Origin: Nesterenkonia sp. Act20
GTDB lineage: Bacteria; Actinomycetota; Actinomycetes; Actinomycetales; Micrococcaceae
Direction: 5' to 3'
Assembly (NCBI RefSeq): GCF_019173455.1
Contig: NZ_JADPQH010000002.1
Location: 263,490 to 327,489 of the forward strand
Length of the DNA: 64,000 nucleotides
Position numbers and translations under genes: made by a program. Under the pieces are notes generated by a model that was given only the letters and a program-made list of their open reading frames with translations, was not told the DNA's origin and ran no database searches. Within the stretch, counting starts at the first letter, position 1; every line of letters starts with the position of its first letter. Of the stretch, positions 27,716 to 37,491 are shown in pieces.

Positions 27716-29079
27716 GGGCGGGGATGCTCCTGGTCTGGGCTGTCGTGGGAGGCCGGGTAGTGATGCGAGGCAGGGCTGTCGAGAGTGGCGGGGCTGAAGT
27801 GGGAGGTGGTGGCCAAGAAGGCCTGGGCGTACTCGCTGGCGCCGACCCGGTGGCCCGCGGTCTCCGGAAGGAAGGCCGAGGTCCCGGGGGTGAGGGTCAG
27901 CGTACGAGGGGGCTCGGAGGCTGCGGGCGCGCTCAGCGTGATCTCGCCCGCAGTGCAGAGCAGGATTCCGCGGCCCGACGCGTCCAGGGTCGCCTCGCCC
28001 GGGAACTCGAACTTCTCCAGCTGGAACTCCTCGAAGGGCGCCTCGTAGCGCAGCCTTCGCGGAGGAGTTGGGAGCATCTCCTGGACGGGGCAGTGGGGCA
28101 CGGGCAGCACCTCACAATCCGTGACGCTGAGCAGCTCGTCCACGTCGAGATGTTTGTTGGTGAGGCCTCCGCGCAGGACGTTGTCCGAGTTCGCCATGAT
28201 CTCCACCCCTACCCCGTGGAGGTAGGCGTGAAGGTTGCCCGCCGGCAGGTAGATCGACTCCCCCGGCGCCAGCAGGAGCCGGTTCAGCAGCAGGGTCACG
28301 AAGATCCCCGGATCCCGCGGGAAGTCCCGCGCAATATGCTGCAGCATCTGCGCGGCATCGGCATGGAGCCCCGAGCCCAGGCGCCCGTCCGCAAGGAGTG
28401 CGCTGAGCTCTCCGGCCGCATCGGTGGCTTCCGCGCGTCCGCTGCGCAGCAGGTACTCCAGCGCGCTCGAATACTCCTGGGCCTGAACGTGCTGCTGCAG
28501 CCGCGCGAGAACGGCGGAGACGGTCGGTGCTGACCCGCCGGCGTCGCGGGCCATCGCCTCCGCCAGACCACTGAGCTCTGCGGCGGCCTCGGCGTAGGGC
28601 CGGAAGCCGCACAGCGCGGAGAACTCGGTCAGCGCGACGATCAGCTCGGGTTTCGCGCTCGGGTCTTTATAGCTGCGCGTCGGGGAATCCAGCGGCAGCC
28701 CGGAGGATTCTTCGGCGGCGAAGCCGGCCTGGGCGCGGGCCGCCGTCGGATGAGACTGGATCGAGAGCGGCTGCTCGGCCGCCAGGACCTTCAGCAGGAA
28801 GGGAAAGCTGCCGGGCGCCTCCCCAGAGCGCTGCAAGTACTCCGGCAGCGTCACAGAATGTGCGGCCGAGTCGGCGGAGTCGCCCGGGTGAGCGAGGTGG
28901 GCCAAGCCGGCGGACTCGGCCGCCGAGGCGTCCAGCTCCAGCGAGGACGGATCGCCAGGATGTGCGCCCATCCAGATCTCGGCGCGTGGGGACGCCGAAG
29001 CAGCCCAGCCGAAGAGCTCGCTGAACGCAGTCGTGGAACCCCATGCGTACTCGCGCACGGGGTTGATCATCCTGAACAT
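27712..29079 (-). CDS. manA: Mannose-6-phosphate isomerase, class I
   Basis: A 455-aa zinc enzyme interconverting fructose-6-phosphate and mannose-6-phosphate, supplying mannose for wall glycans. Visible motifs are INPVREYAWGS, AEIWMGAHPGDPS, the metal-binding LSIQSHPTAARA, KPELIVALTEFSALCGFRP and the active-site region LPAGNLHAYLHGVGVEIMANSDN-like segment, kept in order. ATG 29079 has no ribosome site but lies 7 bases after TAAGGT, consistent with a leaderless transcript. It follows the LCP gene by 19 bases and overlaps gtrA. Confidence 0.93.
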   Translation of the reverse strand: MFRMINPVREYAWGSTTAFSELFGWAASASPRAEIWMGAHPGDPSSLELDASAAESAGLAHLAHPGDSADSAAHSVTLPEYLQRSGEAPGSFPFLLKVLAAEQPLSIQSHPTAARAQAGFAAEESSGLPLDSPTRSYKDPSAKPELIVALTEFSALCGFRPYAEAAAELSGLAEAMARDAGGSAPTVSAVLARLQQHVQAQEYSSALEYLLRSGRAEATDAAGELSALLADGRLGSGLHADAAQMLQHIARDFPRDPGIFVTLLLNRLLLAPGESIYLPAGNLHAYLHGVGVEIMANSDNVLRGGLTNKHLDVDELLSVTDCEVLPVPHCPVQEMLPTPPRRLRYEAPFEEFQLEKFEFPGEATLDASGRGILLCTAGEITLSAPAASEPPRTLTLTPGTSAFLPETAGHRVGASEYAQAFLATTSHFSPATLDSPASHHYPASHDSPDQEHPRP

Positions 29080-29086
29080 CGGGGGA

Positions 29087-29092
29087 ACCTTA
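29087..29092 (-). promoter_or_regulatory. -10 box of a probable leaderless transcript (manA)
   Basis: TAAGGT on the minus strand ends 7 bases before ATG 29079. No Shine-Dalgarno sequence is present. The box sits in the 19-base gap after the LCP gene. Confidence 0.5.
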
Positions 29093-29098
29093 CCAGCC

Positions 29099-30742
29099 CT
29101 AGTTCACCGGATCGCAGAGGTAATTCGTGGAGGCGGCCTGCTCCAGGATGTCCGTCTGCCCGTTCAGCTGAGCCTGCACGAGGAACTCCCGGGTCAGCTC
29201 AGAGCCGTCAGGCTGGGTCGGTGGAGGGGTGGCGTCGATGGGCGCCTCGTCGTCCTCCACAGCGTCCGCGGCCTGCGGCGAAGCCTGGACGGCTGTCGGC
29301 AGCATCACACCAAGAACGCCGGATTGCGCCGGGAGGAACCCTGCGGAACCGAATGCGCCGCCGTCGTCGTCCTGTTCATTGGCGATCAGCTGGTCCACGC
29401 GCTGCTGGATCAGATCGAAGTCCGGGTAGGTGGAGAAGAGATCACCTTCACCCTCGGATTCGAAGTCCGGGGCGCCCAGCACCAGCCGTTGGATCTGCTG
29501 ATCCTTGGCGTCCACCGCAAGATCCAGGAAGGAACCCAGCTGCGACTGCGGCAGGTTGGTCTCCACCACGTTCTCCCCGGCCGTCATGATCTCGCTGAAA
29601 CGGGTCAGCAGGGTCTGCGGGTTGAACTGAGAGATCATGGCCTGCTGGATGCACTGCTGACGCTGGATCCGGTTGTAGTCCGAGCTGAACGTGCGTGACC
29701 GCGCGTAGGCCAGCGCCTCCTGGCCGGAGAAGTTGTACACCCCTGGAGCCCACCAGTTGTCGCCCCAGGTGCCGTCGGGCAGCGGGCCGCGGTAGGGCAC
29801 CCAGCCTCCGGAGTCCACGGAGACCCCGCCCATGGCGTCGATGAGGTTCTCGAAACCGCCCATGTCGATCATCACGTAGCCGGAGACCTCGAGGTTCAGG
29901 CTGCCGGAGACCGCGTCCATCATGGCCTCCGCGCCGGGATCCTCGGCCTCGGGGTAGAGGTCCTGGTGGTTATTCATCACATCGGTGTAGAGCGAGTTGA
30001 TGATGCATTCGTTGCCGCAGTCATATCCGGTGGGGTACACCGAGTTCAACGGCGAATCCTCACTGAACTGGGCGTTCTGGAAGTTGCGCGGGATGGAGAA
30101 GATGATCGTCTCGGCCGAGTCCTCATTGACGCTGACCACGTGGATCGAGTCGGGGCGCAGGCCCGTGCGGCCCTCCCCCGCATCGGCTCCCATCAGCAGG
30201 AAGTTGTAGCGCCCGTCGACGGCAGGGACGCCCGGTCCGCTGGAGAAGATGCCGCCCAGCGTGGCCCGGCCCTCATTGACCAGCTTGGCCGCGTAGCCCA
30301 GCCCGCCGGTGGTCAGAATCATCAGCACCGCCAGGACGACGGCGACGATCGGCTTCATCCCCGGGGCGAGTGAGGCGAAGTGGATCAGCCGGAAGGTATC
30401 CAGCCAGAGCAGCAGCCAGCCCAGCGCGAGCGCCCCCAGGATCACCGCAGAGAGCCACAGCATGAAGGGCTGGGTGAGCATGGAGAGCACGACGCCGCGC
30501 ATGGTCAGGAACATCAGCCCCAGCAGCAGCGCGGTGAACCAGCAAGCCACAGTGACGGCCAGCGCGATCCGGCCGAGCCGCTTGGAGCCAGCCGCGATCT
30601 GCGCGCCGCCCGGGATGAACAGGGTCAGCGTCAGCAGCATGAACGCGCGGCGGGTGCGGTCGGTCTCCGAGCCGCGCTGCGGGCTGCGGATCACATCCGG
30701 TTGACTGCTGAACCGGTGGTAGCTGATGGCGGAGTCAGTCAT
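29099..30742 (-). CDS. LytR-CpsA-Psr (LCP) family cell-wall polymer ligase
   Basis: A 547-aa membrane protein. About four hydrophobic segments occupy residues 30-150, more than the single helix of many LCP proteins. The extracellular LCP domain follows: [41 protein letters not shown] with the conserved Arg, [20 protein letters not shown] and [24 protein letters not shown] enzymes attach wall teichoic acid, arabinogalactan or similar glycans to peptidoglycan. It overlaps purE by 4 bases (ATGA). Confidence 0.92.
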   Translation of the reverse strand: MTDSAISYHRFSSQPDVIRSPQRGSETDRTRRAFMLLTLTLFIPGGAQIAAGSKRLGRIALAVTVACWFTALLLGLMFLTMRGVVLSMLTQPFMLWLSAVILGALALGWLLLWLDTFRLIHFASLAPGMKPIVAVVLAVLMILTTGGLGYAAKLVNEGRATLGGIFSSGPGVPAVDGRYNFLLMGADAGEGRTGLRPDSIHVVSVNEDSAETIIFSIPRNFQNAQFSEDSPLNSVYPTGYDCGNECIINSLYTDVMNNHQDLYPEAEDPGAEAMMDAVSGSLNLEVSGYVMIDMGGFENLIDAMGGVSVDSGGWVPYRGPLPDGTWGDNWWAPGVYNFSGQEALAYARSRTFSSDYNRIQRQQCIQQAMISQFNPQTLLTRFSEIMTAGENVVETNLPQSQLGSFLDLAVDAKDQQIQRLVLGAPDFESEGEGDLFSTYPDFDLIQQRVDQLIANEQDDDGGAFGSAGFLPAQSGVLGVMLPTAVQASPQAADAVEDDEAPIDATPPPTQPDGSELTREFLVQAQLNGQTDILEQAASTNYLCDPVN

Positions 30743-31305
30743 CGGGCGCGGTACGTCCCCAGCTCGGCGGCTTCCTCGCGCAGCCGGGCCCCTTTTGCGT
30801 GGGCCTCGGCCGCCAGGGTGGTCTGGAAGTCCAGAAGCTTGGCGCGCAGCTCGGCGGCCTGGGAGGTGTCACCCGCGGCCAGCATCCGCACCGCGAGAAG
30901 TCCCGCATTGCGGGCTCCGCCGACGGAGACGGTGGCTACGGGGACTCCGGCGGGCATCTGCACGATGCTCAGCAGTGAATCCATTCCGTCCAGGTGCTTC
31001 AGCGGGACGGGGACGCCGATCACCGGCAGCGGGGTCACCGAGGCGAGCATGCCGGGCAGATGCGCGGCCCCACCGGCGCCGGCGATGATGACCCGGATGC
31101 CGCGGGTGTGCGCGGTCTTGCCGTAGTGGAGCATCTCCTCCGCCATCCGGTGAGCGGAGACGACGTCGGCCTCGAAGGTGATGCCGAATTCATCCAGCGC
31201 CTGAGCGGCCGCCTGCATGACCGGCCAGTCGGAGTTCGACCCCATCACCAGCGCCACCTTGGCCGTGGTGTGGCCCGAATCGGGGTGCTCGCTGGGCTGG
31301 CTCAT
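30739..31305 (-). CDS. purE: N5-carboxyaminoimidazole ribonucleotide mutase
   Basis: A 188-aa protein of class I PurE length. The signature [14 protein letters not shown], then [35 protein letters not shown] and [11 protein letters not shown], is complete. It rearranges N5-CAIR to CAIR in purine synthesis. Its ends overlap purK and the LCP gene by 4 bases each, so it sits in the middle of a tightly coupled operon. Confidence 0.96.
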   Translation of the reverse strand: MSQPSEHPDSGHTTAKVALVMGSNSDWPVMQAAAQALDEFGITFEADVVSAHRMAEEMLHYGKTAHTRGIRVIIAGAGGAAHLPGMLASVTPLPVIGVPVPLKHLDGMDSLLSIVQMPAGVPVATVSVGGARNAGLLAVRMLAAGDTSQAAELRAKLLDFQTTLAAEAHAKGARLREEAAELGTYRAR

Positions 31306-32594
31306 GCTGGTCCTTCCACGATGATCTCGGCAACCTCGGCGGCAGCTCGGCGGACGCGCTGCAGCCGTGAGCGGCGTGTCTCCCAGCTCTCCTGCGGGGA
31401 ATGCGTCTGGGTCAGGATGTTCACGTGTCCGATCTTGCGACCAGGGCGTGCTTCTTTTCCATAGAGGTGGATCTTGGAGCCGTGGGAGCGGCGCATCGCA
31501 GCAGCGAAGGAGTTGTGCAGTGAACGCTCCCCCGGCGCAGAGCTGCCGAGCAGATTCTTCATCACGGTGTAGCCGCCGACCCCGCCCTTGACCTCGGTGG
31601 CGCCCAGCGGCAGCCCCAGCACCGCGCGCAGGTGCTGCTCGAACTGGCTGGTGATGGATCCATCCATGGTCCAGTGACCCGAATTATGCGGTCGCATGGC
31701 CAATTCGTTGACGTAGATCCCGGGGATGATCCCGCGTTCCGGGTCCGCGGCGTCTTCGCTGATCTCGAAGAGCTCCACTGCGAGCATGCCGGTGACCTGG
31801 AGCTTCTCGGCGATGGTGCGGGCGATGCGTTCTGCGGCCTCGATATGGGTGCTGCTGGTGTGCGGGGCCGGGGCGATGACCTCGTCGCAGACGCCGTCGG
31901 TCTGGGTGGACTCCACCACGGGATAGGGCACGGTCTCCCCGGCGGCGGAGCGCGCCACCTGGGCGGAGAGCTCGCGGGTGTAGGGGACCTTCTGCTCGGC
32001 CAGCAGTCCTGTCGGGCTCTCGGCGGCGCGATCGAACCAATCCTGGGCGGCGGCGGCCTCCTCGGGGGAGTCGATCATGCGCACTCCCTTGCCGTCGTAG
32101 CCGCCGCGGGGAGTCTTCAGCACCACGGGCCATCCGGTCTCCGCGCCGAACTCGAGCAGCTCCGCCACCGTGTGCACCTCGGCCCACTGGGGATTCGGCA
32201 GGCCGAGCTCCTCGACCGCGCGTCGCATCTCGAGCTTGTCCTGCGCGTAGATCAGCGCCTCGGGCCCGGGGTGCATCGCGGTGCCGGCTTCGGCGAGCGC
32301 GGAGAGCACCTCGGCGGGCACGTGCTCGTGGTCGAAGGTGATCACGTCGAGGTCTGTGGCGAAGGCGCTGACCGTCTGCGGATCGCGGTAGTCCCCGAGC
32401 GTGGTGTGCGGGATGACCTGCGCAGCGGAGGAGTCGGCGGACCCGGCGAGCAGGTGCAGCTCGATGCCGAGTTCGACGGCGGCGGGTGCCATCATCCGGG
32501 CCAGCTGGCCGTCACCGATCACCCCGACCCGCGGGGTGCCTTCGGGGCTGCGGGGGGCGTCTCTCGGCGCTGGGGAGCTCTCGGGTCGCGTCAC
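31302..32594 (-). CDS. purK: 5-(carboxyamino)imidazole ribonucleotide synthase
   Basis: A 430-aa ATP-grasp enzyme that makes N5-CAIR from AIR, ATP and bicarbonate. [20 protein letters not shown] opens the protein; [16 protein letters not shown] is the ATP-binding loop; [17 protein letters not shown] is the metal-site motif. GTG 32594 is preferred over TTG 32603, which falls within a CATAAT -10 box. No ribosome site is present, so the message may be leaderless. It starts the purK-purE-LCP operon. Confidence 0.95.
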   Translation of the reverse strand: MTRPESSPAPRDAPRSPEGTPRVGVIGDGQLARMMAPAAVELGIELHLLAGSADSSAAQVIPHTTLGDYRDPQTVSAFATDLDVITFDHEHVPAEVLSALAEAGTAMHPGPEALIYAQDKLEMRRAVEELGLPNPQWAEVHTVAELLEFGAETGWPVVLKTPRGGYDGKGVRMIDSPEEAAAAQDWFDRAAESPTGLLAEQKVPYTRELSAQVARSAAGETVPYPVVESTQTDGVCDEVIAPAPHTSSTHIEAAERIARTIAEKLQVTGMLAVELFEISEDAADPERGIIPGIYVNELAMRPHNSGHWTMDGSITSQFEQHLRAVLGLPLGATEVKGGVGGYTVMKNLLGSSAPGERSLHNSFAAAMRRSHGSKIHLYGKEARPGRKIGHVNILTQTHSPQESWETRRSRLQRVRRAAAEVAEIIVEGPA

Positions 32595-32602
32595 AGTCCC
32601 CA

Positions 32603-32608
32603 ATTATG
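32603..32608 (-). promoter_or_regulatory. -10 box of purK operon, probable leaderless transcript
   Basis: CATAAT on the minus strand ends 8 bases before GTG 32594. No Shine-Dalgarno sequence is seen between. Confidence 0.5.
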
Positions 32609-32739
32609 CGCCATGACCCCGCCGGGCCTGCACAGGGAAACACCCTCTGAGGCGAGCGTTGCCTGGCGGACAGATGGCCGATGATCGTCCCGCTGCCCAC
32701 TCCGGCGCGGCCACCAGGCTGATTCGCAGGTTCCGACCT

Positions 32740-32745
32740 TAGCCT
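32740..32745 (+). promoter_or_regulatory. -10 box of a probable leaderless transcript (subtilase)
   Basis: TAGCCT ends 8 bases before ATG 32754, and no ribosome binding site is present there. Confidence 0.4.
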
Positions 32746-32753
32746 GGGCACAC

Positions 32754-34058
32754 ATGCCAGCTCTACGGATGGGTGGGACGGCCATGCGACGCTTTGTCGT
32801 GACATTCGACACCTCCGACTCTGAGGTCCTGGAACGTGAGGCACCGGGACTGCTCAGCGCCCAAGGATTCTCCACCGACGTGTACTTCCCACGGCTCGGG
32901 GTGGGTGTGGTCGACGGTGACCCCGAGGAACTGGAGGCATTCAGCGGAAGATGCCGAGAACGACGTCGGCCGATGAGCTACAGCCCGGAGCTCACCTACT
33001 ACGCCATCACGGCCCCGCCGAGCGGCGCCGATCCCGCACCTGCACAGCCGGGCGTCGCTCATGCGAGCGCGTCTGATCCCAGTGCGTCTGACCCGAGCGC
33101 CGGTCCGGTGGAGGCTGCCGCCCGGAGCGCCCTGGACAGCACCGAGCTGACCTGGGGGCTGCAGGCGATCCAGATCCGCTATGCCCAGGCCAGCGGACAG
33201 ACCGGCGAGAAGATGCGGTTGGCCGTGCTGGACACCGGGTTCGACGCCTCTCACCCGGACTTCGTAGGGCGCAGCGTGACGCTGGAGTCCTTCATCTCTG
33301 GTGAGGGCCCCGAGGATGTCCATGGTCACGGCACCCACTGCATCGGCACCGCCTGCGGACCGTGGATGACGCAGAGCGGACCCGGATACGGAGTTGCCGC
33401 CGGGGTCGAGATCTTCTCCGGCAAGGTGCTGGGCAAGGACGGGTCAGGCTCCGACACTTCTATCCTGGCCGGGATCGACTGGGCGCTGCAGAACGGGTGC
33501 CAGGTGATCTCCATGTCACTGGGAGCAGATGTGCGCGAGGTCCATCCGCCGTATGTCACCGCTGGCCGGCGAGCCTTGGAACAGGGCTCGCTGCTCGTCG
33601 CCGCGGCGGGGAACAATGCCGGGCGCAGTGCCGGGGACCCCGGCTTCGTGGGAGCCCCCGCGAACAGTCCCTTCGTCATGGCCGTGGGTGCAGTGGACTC
33701 GGCGCTGCAGGTCGCCGACTTCTCCGCCCGATCCCTCCCCCACGACGGCGGGGAGGTGGACATCGCGGCACCAGGAGTGGACATCTACTCCTCCTGGCCC
33801 CGCCCAGAACTGTTCCGCAGCATCAGCGGCACGTCCATGGCGACCCCGCACGTGTCAGGGATCGCGGCAGTTCTGGCCGGTGCGACCGGCCTGCGCGGCC
33901 AGGAGCTCTGGGATGAGCTGATCCGCACGGCGCTCCCGCTGGAGGGCGCGGAGACGGCTGATGTGGGGGCCGGGCTGGCCGTGATCCCAGCTCTGGGAAG
34001 CGCGGAGGCCGCGGCCCCCAAGCAAAGCAACGGCGCACCGGAGGGGACCGGATCATGA
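32754..34058 (+). CDS. S8 family serine peptidase (subtilase) without a signal peptide
   Basis: A 434-aa subtilisin-like protease. The triad is Asp160 (LAVLDTGFDASHPDF), His192 (HGHGTHCIGT) and Ser361 (SGTSMATPHVSG). The oxyanion region is AAAGNNAGRS. Residues 11-80 (RRFVVTFDTSD..., GVGVVDGDPEEL) look like a weak inhibitor I9-type prodomain. No signal peptide or membrane segment is seen, so it may act in the cytoplasm. ATG 32754 fits a leaderless start; ATG 32784 is an alternative. The next gene overlaps by 4 bases and encodes a separate propeptide-like protein. Confidence 0.9.
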   Translation: MPALRMGGTAMRRFVVTFDTSDSEVLEREAPGLLSAQGFSTDVYFPRLGVGVVDGDPEELEAFSGRCRERRRPMSYSPELTYYAITAPPSGADPAPAQPGVAHASASDPSASDPSAGPVEAAARSALDSTELTWGLQAIQIRYAQASGQTGEKMRLAVLDTGFDASHPDFVGRSVTLESFISGEGPEDVHGHGTHCIGTACGPWMTQSGPGYGVAAGVEIFSGKVLGKDGSGSDTSILAGIDWALQNGCQVISMSLGADVREVHPPYVTAGRRALEQGSLLVAAAGNNAGRSAGDPGFVGAPANSPFVMAVGAVDSALQVADFSARSLPHDGGEVDIAAPGVDIYSSWPRPELFRSISGTSMATPHVSGIAAVLAGATGLRGQELWDELIRTALPLEGAETADVGAGLAVIPALGSAEAAAPKQSNGAPEGTGS

Positions 34059-34297
34059 CGGCGGAGCACTGGATCATCACCGTGGACGACCAACATCTCG
34101 AGACCATGGACGAGGTGGTCTCCGAGCTTGAAGCCTCAGGGCTGGTCATCGACAAAGTGCTGCGAAGCCTGGGACAGATCACCGGTCACACCAAGGAGGC
34201 TGCTGGGGCGGCGAACCTTGCGGGAGTGCCGGGGGTCGCCTCAGCGGACAACTCCCGGCGTCACCAGATCGCCCCGCCCGACGCCGAGGTGCAGTGA
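34055..34297 (+). CDS. Stand-alone propeptide-like (inhibitor I9-like) protein paired with the subtilase
   Basis: An 80-aa protein. The pattern HWIITVDDQHLETMDEVVSE, then LEASGLVIDKVLRSLGQITG and GVPGVASAD, follows the I9 subtilisin prodomain layout: a first strand, a helix, a V..VL..IG.ITG middle and a GV.SV-like end. It overlaps the protease stop by 4 bases (ATGA), which argues for equal production. I infer that it is a trans-acting folding chaperone or inhibitor of the upstream protease. Similarity is judged by eye. Confidence 0.7.
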   Translation: MTAEHWIITVDDQHLETMDEVVSELEASGLVIDKVLRSLGQITGHTKEAAGAANLAGVPGVASADNSRRHQIAPPDAEVQ

Positions 34298-34357
34298 TGC
34301 TCAAGAAACAGTGAGCTCAAGAGGCCGTGAGCCCAAGACCGACGTATGGGCGGGTGC

Positions 34358-34666
34358 TCAGTGCGACGGGCGCAGCGGGGAACCGAGGACCTGGAACTGA
34401 TCGCCGTCCATCTCTCCAGAGAGCAGAGGCATAGCCTCCTCGATCAGCGCACGCACGCTCGGCAGCTCCAGCGACTTCCGGTGCGCCTCGGCGGAGCTCC
34501 AGAGTTCCATGACGAACACCGTGTCTGGGTGCTCCTCACTGGTGCCGACTTCATAGAGCAGACACCCTGCCTGTTCCATCTCTGGATTGCTCCGAGTCAG
34601 GATCGCGACGACCTGGTCTCGGGCGCCGGGCGCAACTCCCAGCGTGCCTACATTCGCGAAGGTCAT
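34358..34666 (-). CDS. Antibiotic biosynthesis monooxygenase (ABM) domain protein
   Basis: A 102-aa protein using ATG 34666. The order MTFANVGTLGVAPGARDQVV, EMEQAGCLLYEVGTSEEHPD, FVMELWSSAEAHRKSLELP is the dimeric ferredoxin-like ABM fold of YgiN-type putative quinol monooxygenases. Small proteins of this family act on quinones, haem or polyketides; the substrate here is unknown. It converges with the propeptide-like gene and stands alone. Confidence 0.82.
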   Translation of the reverse strand: MTFANVGTLGVAPGARDQVVAILTRSNPEMEQAGCLLYEVGTSEEHPDTVFVMELWSSAEAHRKSLELPSVRALIEEAMPLLSGEMDGDQFQVLGSPLRPSH

Positions 34667-34734
34667 GGGCTCACAGTAATCAGGTCGCGAAGACCTGTCA
34701 CTGCTGCCCGGCGGGACGCAATCCCGCGCAGCCA

Positions 34735-35574
34735 TCACCCAGCGGCGCGGAAGTGTCCGGCGAGCCGCTCGGCGATGGCTTCGACGTCGAGAGAGGCGGC
34801 GCTCCGCGTGCGGACGACCCTCCTGACGCGTCTGGGCCACAAGATCTGGACGCCGCGGATGCGCAGATGACCACCCAGAGGCCATTCCGCTCCGTGGAAG
34901 CAGAGCATTCCGGTGACGGGGACGGCGGGGACCTGCTCCCGCACCAGGTTGACCTGCCTGAGGGACTGTTCCACCAAAGAGGTGCAGTCGCGGCCGCGGA
35001 CAATCAACTTCTCCACCAGAGGTGTCAGGAACCCTCCGCTGCGCCGGACCTCGACCTTGCCTTTATACCGCTTGGCGTCGATGACCCAGACTCCGCTGGG
35101 CACGATGAGGATGTGGTCGATATTTGCGCGCGAGCCCGGAATCTTGCGATCGTGCAGCACCAGGCCGCCGAGCTCCTCAGCGACTCTGTCCAGGCGCGCC
35201 CCGATGCGACGCTCCCCCTCGGCGCCGATGGCCCAGGCGGTGGTGCTCTGCTTCTCCTGGCTCAGCGCGACCGCGATGCCACCGAAGCGTCCCCATTTCT
35301 CCCGGGTGCGCGCTTCGTCGCGGGCCCTGCGACGCTCGTATTCCCTCTGTGCGCCCAGCCCCGCGCGGCCGCGACCCAGCGGTGCCGGAACGGCGGCGTC
35401 AGTTTCCACCGTCTCTGGGCAGTCAAGACAAGCCACCTTCTTCAGGAGCGGGAAATACAGCGCCTCGGTCCGCGGGGGCAGATCCGTGCCGCACAGGTGA
35501 CACCTCCCGGCGTAGCGCAGACGCATCTGCCTGCTCTCGATGTCTGTGGCTCCTGAGGACTCTTCCGGCACCAC
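34735..35574 (-). CDS. NERD (nuclease-related) domain protein with N-terminal zinc ribbon
   Basis: A 279-aa protein using GTG 35574, which has GAGGAGGGA just upstream. An N-terminal CHLCGTDL ... ACLDCPE pair of CxxC motifs forms a likely zinc ribbon. The NERD domain follows: GAEGERRIGARLD, then LVLHDRKIPGSRANIDHILI with the acidic active-site residue and WVIDAKRYKGKVEV with the Asp-x-Lys signature of PD-(D/E)xK nucleases. The gene follows glpX on the same strand by 38 bases. Role unknown; DNA processing is suggested only by the fold. Confidence 0.85.
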   Translation of the reverse strand: MVPEESSGATDIESRQMRLRYAGRCHLCGTDLPPRTEALYFPLLKKVACLDCPETVETDAAVPAPLGRGRAGLGAQREYERRRARDEARTREKWGRFGGIAVALSQEKQSTTAWAIGAEGERRIGARLDRVAEELGGLVLHDRKIPGSRANIDHILIVPSGVWVIDAKRYKGKVEVRRSGGFLTPLVEKLIVRGRDCTSLVEQSLRQVNLVREQVPAVPVTGMLCFHGAEWPLGGHLRIRGVQILWPRRVRRVVRTRSAASLDVEAIAERLAGHFRAAG

Positions 35575-35612
35575 GGGCTCCCTCCTCAGATCGACTCGCA
35601 CCGCGACCCCGA

Positions 35613-36677
35613 CTACTTCCGGGTGTAGGACTCCCACTTGCGGGCCTGGTGCTCGGCGTCGATGATGCGGACGGTGCCGGACTTCGAGCGCATGACCATC
35701 GACTGCGTGGTGACCTTGTCGCCCTGATAGCGCACGCCGCGCAGCAGGTCGCCGTCGGTGATGCCGGTGGCGGCGAAGTAGCAGTTGTCGCTGGTGACGA
35801 GTTCTTCGGTGGTGAGGATCCGGCTGACGTCGTGGCCGGCGTCGAGCGCCTTCTGCGCCTCGTCGTCGTCCACGGGCGCGAGCCGCCCCTGGATCACTCC
35901 GCCCACGGCCTTGATGGCGCAGGCGGTGATGATGCCCTCCGGGGTGCCTCCGACCCCCATCAGCACGTCCACGCCGGAGCCTTCGCGGGCTGCGGCGATG
36001 CCGCCGGCCACGTCGCCGTCCATGATGAAGCGCACGCGGGCGCCGGCCTCGCGGATCTCATCGACGAGCTTGGAGTGGCGCGGACGGTCCAGCACGCAGA
36101 CGTTGACCTGGCTGATCCGCTTGTTCTTGGCCTTCGCGATCAGATGCAGGTTCTGCTTGACGGGCAGCCGCAGGTCCACCAGATCGGCGGCCTCAGGACC
36201 GGTGACGAGCTTGTCCATGTAGAAGACGGCGGAGGGGTCGAACATGGTGCCGCGCTCGGCCACGGCGAGGACGGCGAGCGCATTGTTATAGCCCAGGGCA
36301 GTCAGCCGGGTGCCGTCGATGGGGTCCACCGCGACGTCGGCCTCGGGTCCGGTGCCGTTGCCGACCCGCTCCCCGTTGAAGAGCATCGGCGCTTCGTCCT
36401 TCTCGCCTTCACCGATGACCACGATCCCGTTGAGGTTGACGGTGTCCAGCAGGGAGCGCATGGCATCCACTGCCGCCCCGTCTGCGGTGAGCTTGTCCCC
36501 CATGCCGACCCAGGCGCCGCCGGCGATCGCGGCGGCTTCCGTCACACGGACCAGCTCCATGGCGAGGTGGCGGTCTGGTTCAGAGTCCCCGACGGCAAGG
36601 CGAGCGGAGAGATGTGAAAAGTCCTGGGACGAACCATCATCGGAGCGCGTATCGCGGGGCTGCGAAGAATCGTTCAT
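35613..36677 (-). CDS. glpX: Class II fructose-1,6-bisphosphatase
   Basis: A 354-aa GlpX-type phosphatase of gluconeogenesis. Conserved parts are [40 protein letters not shown] with metal ligands, [20 protein letters not shown] and [19 protein letters not shown]. Actinobacteria use this class as the main FBPase. ATG 36677 is the start. It is divergent from the DUF4245/carbonic anhydrase genes across 181 bases, a common actinobacterial arrangement. Confidence 0.95.
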   Translation of the reverse strand: MNDSSQPRDTRSDDGSSQDFSHLSARLAVGDSEPDRHLAMELVRVTEAAAIAGGAWVGMGDKLTADGAAVDAMRSLLDTVNLNGIVVIGEGEKDEAPMLFNGERVGNGTGPEADVAVDPIDGTRLTALGYNNALAVLAVAERGTMFDPSAVFYMDKLVTGPEAADLVDLRLPVKQNLHLIAKAKNKRISQVNVCVLDRPRHSKLVDEIREAGARVRFIMDGDVAGGIAAAREGSGVDVLMGVGGTPEGIITACAIKAVGGVIQGRLAPVDDDEAQKALDAGHDVSRILTTEELVTSDNCYFAATGITDGDLLRGVRYQGDKVTTQSMVMRSKSGTVRIIDAEHQARKWESYTRK

Positions 36678-36785
36678 GGGCTGGGGCCACCTTCTCGTCT
36701 CGGCTTGTGGCCGGCCTCATCGCCGACCTGCAACGATCATAACCGCGCGCCAGGGCATCGCGCCGGACAGCCGGACACGAGAAGG

Positions 36786-36848
36786 CCGTCGACGGTGCGC
36801 CTGCCATGCCCGTCGACGGTGCGCCTGCCATGTCCGTCGACGGTGCGA
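36786..36848. repeat. 24-base tandem repeat upstream of the DUF4245 gene
   Basis: CCGTCGACGGTGCGCCTGCCATG starts at 36786, 36810 and 36834, giving about 2.6 copies with a 24-base period. Each copy holds the palindrome CGTCGACG. The array ends at the -10 box of the next gene and lies in the glpX/DUF4245 divergent region. Confidence 0.8.
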
Positions 36849-36852
36849 CAAT
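36847..36852 (+). promoter_or_regulatory. -10 box of a probable leaderless transcript (DUF4245)
   Basis: GACAAT ends 6 bases before GTG 36859. GGGAGG lies directly against the start codon, too close to act as a normal ribosome site. Confidence 0.4.
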
Positions 36853-36858
36853 GGGAGG

Positions 36859-37491
36859 GTGACCGAGCAAGAAGAGACCCCCACCCCGCAGCTGACCGAG
36901 TCCCAGGCCAAGCGGATGAATCAGCCGCTCATCGGCATCGTCATCACCGTGGCGGTGACCCTGCTGGGCGTCTTCGCGGTCATGGGGCTCCGGCCTGAGC
37001 AGGACGTCAGCTTCACCCCGGATGAGAACGTCACCGAGGCCGCCGCCTGGACCAACGATGTGACCGACTACGCGGCCATCGCGCCCGAGGTTCCCGAGGG
37101 GTGGAGCGCGAACTACGCCCGCTGGGAGAACCGCGCGGAGCTCGGCGTCACCGCCTGGGAGGTGGGCTACTCCCTGGACGAGTCGAGCTTCTTGAGCTTC
37201 TCGCAGACCGATGAGCCTAATCCCGCCTGGGTCAACGAAGAGACCCGCCAGGGCGGCACCACCGGCGAGGAGACCGTTGCGGGCCTGCGTTTCGAGGTCC
37301 GCGAGTCGGAGGACCGCCGGTATTACGTGCTCGAGGCCGAGGAGAACACCATCGACGGCACCGCGATCGTGCTGGGCGGCACCGGCACGGATGAACAGTT
37401 CGAGACCTTCCTCAACGCCGTCACCGAGGCGATTGGTGTAGAAGTAGAGGCAGACCAGTCAGTGGACGACGACGGAGGACCTGCAGAATGA
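36859..37491 (+). CDS. DUF4245 family membrane-anchored protein
   Basis: A 210-aa protein with a short cytoplasmic N-terminus, one membrane helix (about 27-44, IGIVITVAVTLLGVFAVMG) and an extracellular domain. VPEGWSANYARWE and the TAWEVGYSLDESSFLSFSQ segment are typical of DUF4245, an actinobacterial family usually found beside glpX, as here. It overlaps the carbonic anhydrase start by 4 bases. GTG 36859 is used. Function is unknown. Confidence 0.88.
   Translation: MTEQEETPTPQLTESQAKRMNQPLIGIVITVAVTLLGVFAVMGLRPEQDVSFTPDENVTEAAAWTNDVTDYAAIAPEVPEGWSANYARWENRAELGVTAWEVGYSLDESSFLSFSQTDEPNPAWVNEETRQGGTTGEETVAGLRFEVRESEDRRYYVLEAEENTIDGTAIVLGGTGTDEQFETFLNAVTEAIGVEVEADQSVDDDGGPAE

Noticed and set aside
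32754-34297. Type VII secretion mycosin role for the first subtilase
   Set aside because: It has no signal peptide and no C-terminal membrane helix, unlike the protease at 62242.
36786-36848. CRISPR array from the 24-base tandem repeat
   Set aside because: Copies are directly adjacent with no spacers.
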